Shown piece by piece: positions 57,801 through 64,000 of a DNA stretch of 64,000 nt. The translations under genes were made by a program, and so were the position numbers. This DNA is from Citrus sinensis (Eukaryota > Streptophyta > Magnoliopsida > Sapindales > Rutaceae), in contig NC_068557.1 of assembly GCF_022201045.2 (NCBI RefSeq), forward strand, positions 25,273,501 through 25,337,500, in the 5' to 3' direction. How positions within the stretch are numbered: the stretch's first letter is position 1; each line of letters starts with the position of its first letter. Under the pieces are notes generated by a model that made no database searches, had not been told where the DNA came from, and worked only from the letters and a program-made list of their open reading frames with translations.

Positions 57801-60559
57801 ATGAAATTAGCTAACCTTATTAGTATTAAACTGCTGTAAAAGTATAAATAATTGAATTTTACATAATATTGAATAAAATTTATTTAAAGATTTATAAGCA
57901 CTTATATTAAATATTTTTAATTGTGTATATATAATAATTGATAACTAAAATAAATATTTATTAATTTTATTTTTTACTTTGTTATCTCAATATAATTGAT
58001 AATAATAATTTCTTTAAATTTGATGATCTTATTTCCTAATTAATAAGGATAAATTTGAATTTTTATAATATATATGAGAACATATATGGAATTGTATTAA
58101 TTATAAAAATAATTTTTAAAATCAAATGTTGAAAAGTTATTTTTTTTTCTTCTTTTCAAAATATGATTTAAAATGAAGTGATTTGTCAACAGTAATCTTT
58201 TAAAAAATTTAACAAACACCAAAATCAACTTTTAATTATAAAAAAAATCACTTTTAAACTTTTCAAAAATAATCCCAAAGATAAGTGTGATAATGTAACA
58301 AAGGTAACAACGTATAATCAGTTAATCACGATACCTTAATTAACACTAACCGACCAATCACATTGAATTGCTTTAAAAAATCTTAAAAGAATAATCACAT
58401 TTGCTATCGAACTTTCAAATTTCAACTTTAAAACAAAGTCCCACCAAATGCTAGTTGGTCTTCAATTTGTATTTCTTCTTTATTCTCGGAATAAAAAGGA
58501 TTAGAGGATGGTTGTGTCCATTCTTTACAAGTTAATGATATCTTTTATCATCACATCATTATCACGATTATCGTCATCTTAAGAAATTAAAGTATCCTAT
58601 GAATATTTATTTGTCCTATTTTGAGATTTTTTTTTTCTTTAAAATCTTTGACGAATTTCGGCAAAAGGTTAAATTTAAAACCGAGGTGGTCTCCACAGCT
58701 CCACCACCGCTAGTGGGTCGATTTTTTGATTGGTTGGTTGACAAAAATTTTATGTGATTCCAAGATGTTATTTTCATCTGAGTTTTTAATCCAAAACAAG
58801 GACTTGGCTTTTCTCCCTCGCAATGTACTGAAATTGAATCAATGTTTTTAGGTATTCAATGATAGTTCCGAAAACATATGACGTTGATATTACACCTTGT
58901 TGACAAAGTTAGGTCTGTATTTTATTATTATTTTGTTCTAGGGCGGTAATTGGGCCATGACAGTAAAATTAGTAGTTTGAATTGTATTGTTAGGAAATAT
59001 ATCACATTTTAGATAAGATTTTTTTTTTCTTCTTTAGAAGAATTTATATTTAAGGAATAATTATTTTTGTCTCTGAAACTTAACTTATGCAAGGAGGTAT
59101 ACAACCTATACAAGAAAGTAGTACTATATGTAGAAGTTGAGTTTACTTATTTGTATAACACAACAATCAGTTTCTAATGTGAGAGGAACGGTAGATTTAT
59201 TGCGAGAATGAGTGTTGATAAAATTATAGGTGTGAGAAAAAGATAGAGTGTTATTAGAATTTTTAGGTGTGATGAAAGTATAAGAGTGATTGTAATAAAT
59301 TTTTAAATAGTGATTTTTTTTTCTTGTCGGCCATCTAAAATTTTTTCGCGTAAATTTTTGTATTATGGGACTGATTTTGTTCTCTCTCTCTCTATGTGTG
59401 CGTTTGAGATTGAGGTTGGACAACTGTACCTTAAAAGATACAGCACTAAAGTGTTTGGTAAACACTAACTGTTGTAACTTATAAGTTATCTTGATATGAT
59501 TTTTCATTTATATGATGAAAAATCTATTATATCTTTAATAATTTTATCAAAATTATTATTAAAAAATTATATTTACTATATACTATTAATTTTTATTTTA
59601 TAATTACAATTTTTTTTTCTACAATAACTATAGTTTAAAAGTTACAACACCTCAATTTCAAACAGTCAAAATGAGATGATCAAGAAATGTGGTGTGCCTA
59701 AATCCCTTCACCACATCCCATTTCATTAAGGCGACTTTCCTTTACGTGGGAGCCATCCGAGCTGCAGCACAGCGCTGGAAAGTATTTAATGTTCTTTTAT
59801 AAAGGGAATACCAATTATAAGTAAATCTATTTACTACATTGATAGAATGACTATGATTACATTTATATTGAGACTGTTATATCAAGAAAGTGTTATGAAA
59901 CGACAAAGGAATTGAGTAGATGAAGATCAAATCTATACGAGAATTTATTCTCGTTTATCTAAAGGTGGCCATTTTCGTGAGCATGCAAAAATTTTTCCAC
60001 CGGGAATCAACTTACTATTATTGCAAAGATAGACATTTCGTGCTGGAGCTGACTCGGACGACAGTGAGTTGTTTGCTTTACTCTTTCCCTTAAAAAATGT
60101 TACTTGCCTTCACAGCCAATAATGTCCGCAGAGTGCTAAAACTAAAATAGGTTGAAAGATGATTGCTTAAATTCAATCATTACGAAAATGTAAGTGAGTT
60201 GGGTTGACGGTAAATATTTGTTCTTTTTTATTTTTTGGTCTCAAGGTAAATATTCGAATGTAATAATATTGTTTAATATTTAAAGATTCAATATGGGCAT
60301 TGCCTGATTAAATATTGTCCCAAATGCGATGTGTTACATGTCAGTGACAGTGAGACTTAACATTAAAAAGGCAACAAAATAAGTAGTAATTAAGGGACGT
60401 GGGCTGGCACGCTATAGCCGTAAATGGGGAGAGGGAAAATTGAAAAAATAAAATAAAATAGAAAAAAAATTCACAGAAATCGAGGTGGCTTTCATTAATG
60501 AAGTTTGACGACACCTCGGGGCCCTAAAACATAAAACAGTGAAGGGGAAATGGGGGAAA
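57801..60559. other. Intergenic spacer with diverged repeats
   Basis: The segment at 58290-58370 (AATCACATTGAATTGCTTT) resembles 56735-56830 (AATCACATTGAGTGCTGGTTT), so an older repeat brackets the element at 56985-57800. No gene. Confidence 0.35.
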
Positions 60560-60739
60560 ATGGCAGCTCTCCCTTCCAGTCGATTGATTAGCTGTTTCTT
60601 AAAGTGTTCACAGTCTCCCAGATTTCCATTCACCTGGTTCTTAAAAAAGTTAATAACAATTTACAGCTCTGGTGTTGTCACTTTTGACTTTTTGAGCTGC
60701 AGGCTTTGCCATTTGGAATCCAATTACTTACTTGCATAA
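60560..60739 (+). other. Possible orphan first exon with targeting-peptide look
   Basis: From ATG at 60560 the frame encodes MAALPSSRLISCFLKCSQS, rich in Ser/Arg/Leu with no acidic residue, as in organellar presequences. It then becomes unremarkable and ends at 60739. No downstream exon was recognised. It may be a gene relic or chance. Confidence 0.2.
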
Positions 60740-63700
60740 CACAAACTAAAGTTAATGCTCTCAAATTAAATAAATTTGAGTTTTGTTAAAAACAATAGTT
60801 ACATAGTCATCCATTAAAATTTTGATATCTGTTAGTGATATTTAAGATTATAAATAAGCTTCGAGAAACTGATATTTTGTGAGTGAAAAAAAATTAATAG
60901 ATGTTATCTTTATATTTTATGACATAATGAAACATTAAATTTAATCTTTTAATTTTTCTACATAAAATATATGATTATACACGCGCGCGCGCACACACAA
61001 CACAGCAAAGGCAAAGACAAGTTGCTCCAAACGTTAATTACTTGAATGTGAGTCTCTTTCGCAAGAAAAGATGAATTGGTGCATGTATGATATCACAAGC
61101 TCCAAAATGACTTTATCATAAAGCCATTAGGTGAACAATTTTACGTTTTTTGTCCCCCCCTTTCTCCACCTAATATTAATTAGATTGTGGAGTCCCCCGA
61201 AAAATAAATTATGTCAGTTTAAAATTTCAGTTAGCCAAAAATCTCAATGGCGTTTGAGTCAAGCATTGCATTATTGCCCTATCTTATCTTCACGCGGGCA
61301 AAAAAAAAATGAAGAGGACAAACGTTTGATTTGGTGAATCATGACGTTTGTCACATGACCTTTGTGAAGGATTATCGTTGGCCTAATTAACTTTATTTTG
61401 TGATATTTTGTTGTTAATTTTTTTTCACCAATTATTTTCACGGGTAGATCTACTTTCAATCAGTCGAGCCCCATCCGTATACTAATCTACTCCTTAAATT
61501 TTCAATTATTTGAATCGATAAATAAAATCGGTTGAAATTCTAATGAATTTTGTCTAATATTTTGTAGATTAAAAGTCTATAATTATAGAGTAATAACATG
61601 CTTATTTTATCGTTATGATCGGTAGTTTTGATGATGTGGTCATATTAATAACATAATGTGATAGCTCAATTAATTAGCCACGTTAATCGCATAATTAATA
61701 TATGAGTGGAGTTATCTGAGCTCATTAAACCAATCATTAAACTCATTTACTAAATAAACTCACTTTCAAATTTTAAAATTTTAAAATTTATTTAATAATC
61801 CTACTTAAATATCAAGTAAACTCTTAGTAAACTTAATTTTTATAATAGTAGTGTTTTTACGCACTAAACCTATCAAATTCATTTATAAACCTTAATTGAT
61901 TTTTTTTTTTTTTAAAAGAGTGATGGAGATGGCAATGCAATTGAAATGGAATCCTCAACCCAGGTGCCACTTCAGCATGTGATAATAGTTAGATAGTTGA
62001 GAATCAAGCATGCCTAGTGGCTGGTGGTTAGGCTAAGTTGTCATTGGTGAATGATGATGCAGCTTAGCTTGATATAGCTCCATTAATTGGCCAAGTTAAA
62101 CAGAAAAGAACTTTAACCTGTTAATTAAAATCTGCTTTTGATTAATGATAATTACAGCTTTCAGTAAATTTAAGGATTACTATTGTAATCAGAGCAGAGG
62201 ACTCAATAATCGATGATGAGCTCCATTTGAATAAATAGAAGACCGTAGGAAGATAATTGAAAGAAAAAGATTGTCACTTGTAATTCATACCTCTAGTCGA
62301 TCAGGGTTTAACGAAAATATAATTAAAATTTAACAAAATTATATTAAATATAAAAATGAGCTCAAAGAGTAAAGATTTTATTTTTTTTCTTTTTTATTTT
62401 ATTTTAATGTTCATAATTATAATTTAATTTGGGAGTATTTTAATCATAATTTTTTTTAAAAAAAAATAAATTTAATGAGTAATTTAGTGGGTTTAAATAG
62501 TCATATCCTTAACATATTTGATTAGTTTTGTTACCCAAATCATCGCCTTCACAATCATCCTAGATTACCAAAAAGTAGTAGCTTGTAAAATTGCATCAAG
62601 GACAGAAGTTTATAAACATAAATAATAAATTAATGATTTTATTAAGAATACTTTTAGGTATTGTTTAATAATAAATCGACAATGATATTAGGTGAATTGG
62701 ATGAGAGCATCAAAGTGACAAAGCAATGGCAACGCGCCACATTATCCTTAGTTAGGTACTTATATTTTTAATTGAAGGTCAAATTACTACCTCGATTCAT
62801 ATTTAAAGCAAGTTGGGACTTGGGACCGTATTTTATTACCTCGATTATTCTATTAATAATCCACCGTACATTTTATTTATTTTTACTTCAATTTAATGCA
62901 TGACCATTGACGAATTCAATGAGAGAATGGTTTATGGAATTAGGTTATATTTGGTATGGAAATTTAAAAAAAAAATAAAGATCAAATTACCATATTTTAA
63001 CCGAAATATAACTTAATTAAGAATAAGTGCATAATGAGTTATATTTACAAAAAGTGCTTGTATGAATGCTACACAAAATTGGGAGATAAATTGTTATTCT
63101 CGGTGGGCAAAGTTTCTTAATTAGAAGACAATTAAAGTTTTTACCTAAACAAAAATGAAGTCCTCCATGGCTCGGTATTTTTTAAATCTCATCAAATATG
63201 TCGTGTAACAAAGCTCCCAACTTGCTTGTAGGACCCGTTTCTTTTAAGAAAAGAATGTAAGGGCAGTGTTTCTAGTGTCGAAAATTCAATATTCCTACAC
63301 TAGGCTAGACTTCTCAATCTCCCTTGGAAATTTTACTCTATTAAAAAAAGACCATTGGAATTATATCAATTTTGACTTGAATTCTCAATATTTGTTTCAA
63401 TACTCTTATCCATCAGTTCTTTATTGATTCCAATGTTCTTTATTAGATGGTGAATATATATATATATACATAAAGAGAGAGAGAGAGAGAGAATAGTTTT
63501 TTGGTCTAAAATCTTCAAGTATGGGAAAAGTTTTGAGAAAATTTTAAAATCGTGGTGAGAGGATTAAAATTTAAAATTCTTAAACCGCACAGTTTATGTG
63601 TTTTTTCAAAATTTTCCGCATTTTAAAATTACAATCAGACATATTTCATACCGTAGAAGATTACAGTAAAATAGCAATAACTTAGAGTTTATAGAAATTT

Positions 63701-64000
63701 CGTGGTTTAAATACCAAGTTTATCTATCATAAATGTGAAAAATAGTTTTGATAAAATGATTATGAAATAACCATATAAATAATTATAAGTTAGTAATGGC
63801 AATTAAAGCCTAACATTCAATGACGGCATACTATGGCTAGAAGAAAAAGGAGAGAATATGTAGCCTTCTTCATTCACTAGGATATGCACATAGAATGACA
63901 ATTACGTAAAGCAATCTCATGCCAAAATCTTACGACTAAATGTAAAGTTTAAAAAAGGAAGGAAAATATGTATGATGGGCAATTTTTTTATTGGGCATGG
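60740..64000. other. Intergenic spacer, no gene seen
   Basis: AT-rich to the window edge, with a short (CG)n(CA)n at 60981-60998 and a (TA)n(GA)n tract at about 63453-63492. None of the short open frames shows conserved protein features. Confidence 0.45.

Overview
The window is nuclear plant DNA, most likely from a eudicot. It is AT-rich, its genes have introns with GT/AG borders, and it carries plant hAT, Mutator-like and Ty1/copia elements. A woody dicot such as a citrus relative would fit, but the sequence read by eye does not prove the species.

Layout. Positions 1-680 hold the 3' end of an unrecognised plus-strand gene. Positions 4388-8287 hold an eight-exon minus-strand gene for a BAT1/GABA-permease type amino acid transporter, with a decayed paralogue at 14458-15098. 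Positions 16441-35274 carry five intronless minus-strand copies of a small basic plant-specific protein family, spread over 19 kb. Between the third and fourth copies lies a truncated proline/serine-rich gene of the TPPxTPLFPSLE family. Positions 43155-46013 and 49393-51315 hold two tandem lipid phosphate phosphatase genes. From 52.2 kb to the end I see no convincing complete gene, only diverged repeats, microsatellites and AT-rich spacer.

Mobile DNA. A Ty1/copia retrotransposon (37172-41964) has near-identical 235-bp LTRs, a 5-bp target duplication and one in-frame stop in its polyprotein. A Mutator-like element (30301-33017) is bounded by a 10-bp direct repeat and keeps a broken MuDR N-terminal domain. 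A hAT element (2842-4228) has a perfect 8-bp target duplication and transposase remnants. At least two non-autonomous hAT-like elements and several long foldback elements are also present.

How the genes relate. The permease and the lipid phosphatases are probably an ancestral neighbourhood: as I recall, their Arabidopsis counterparts BAT1 (At2g01170) and LPP1 (At2g01180) are adjacent. The five-gene array and most transposons lie between them, so this looks like an old gene pair opened up by local duplication and transposon insertion. The array, with its shared promoter block, is the most interesting feature.
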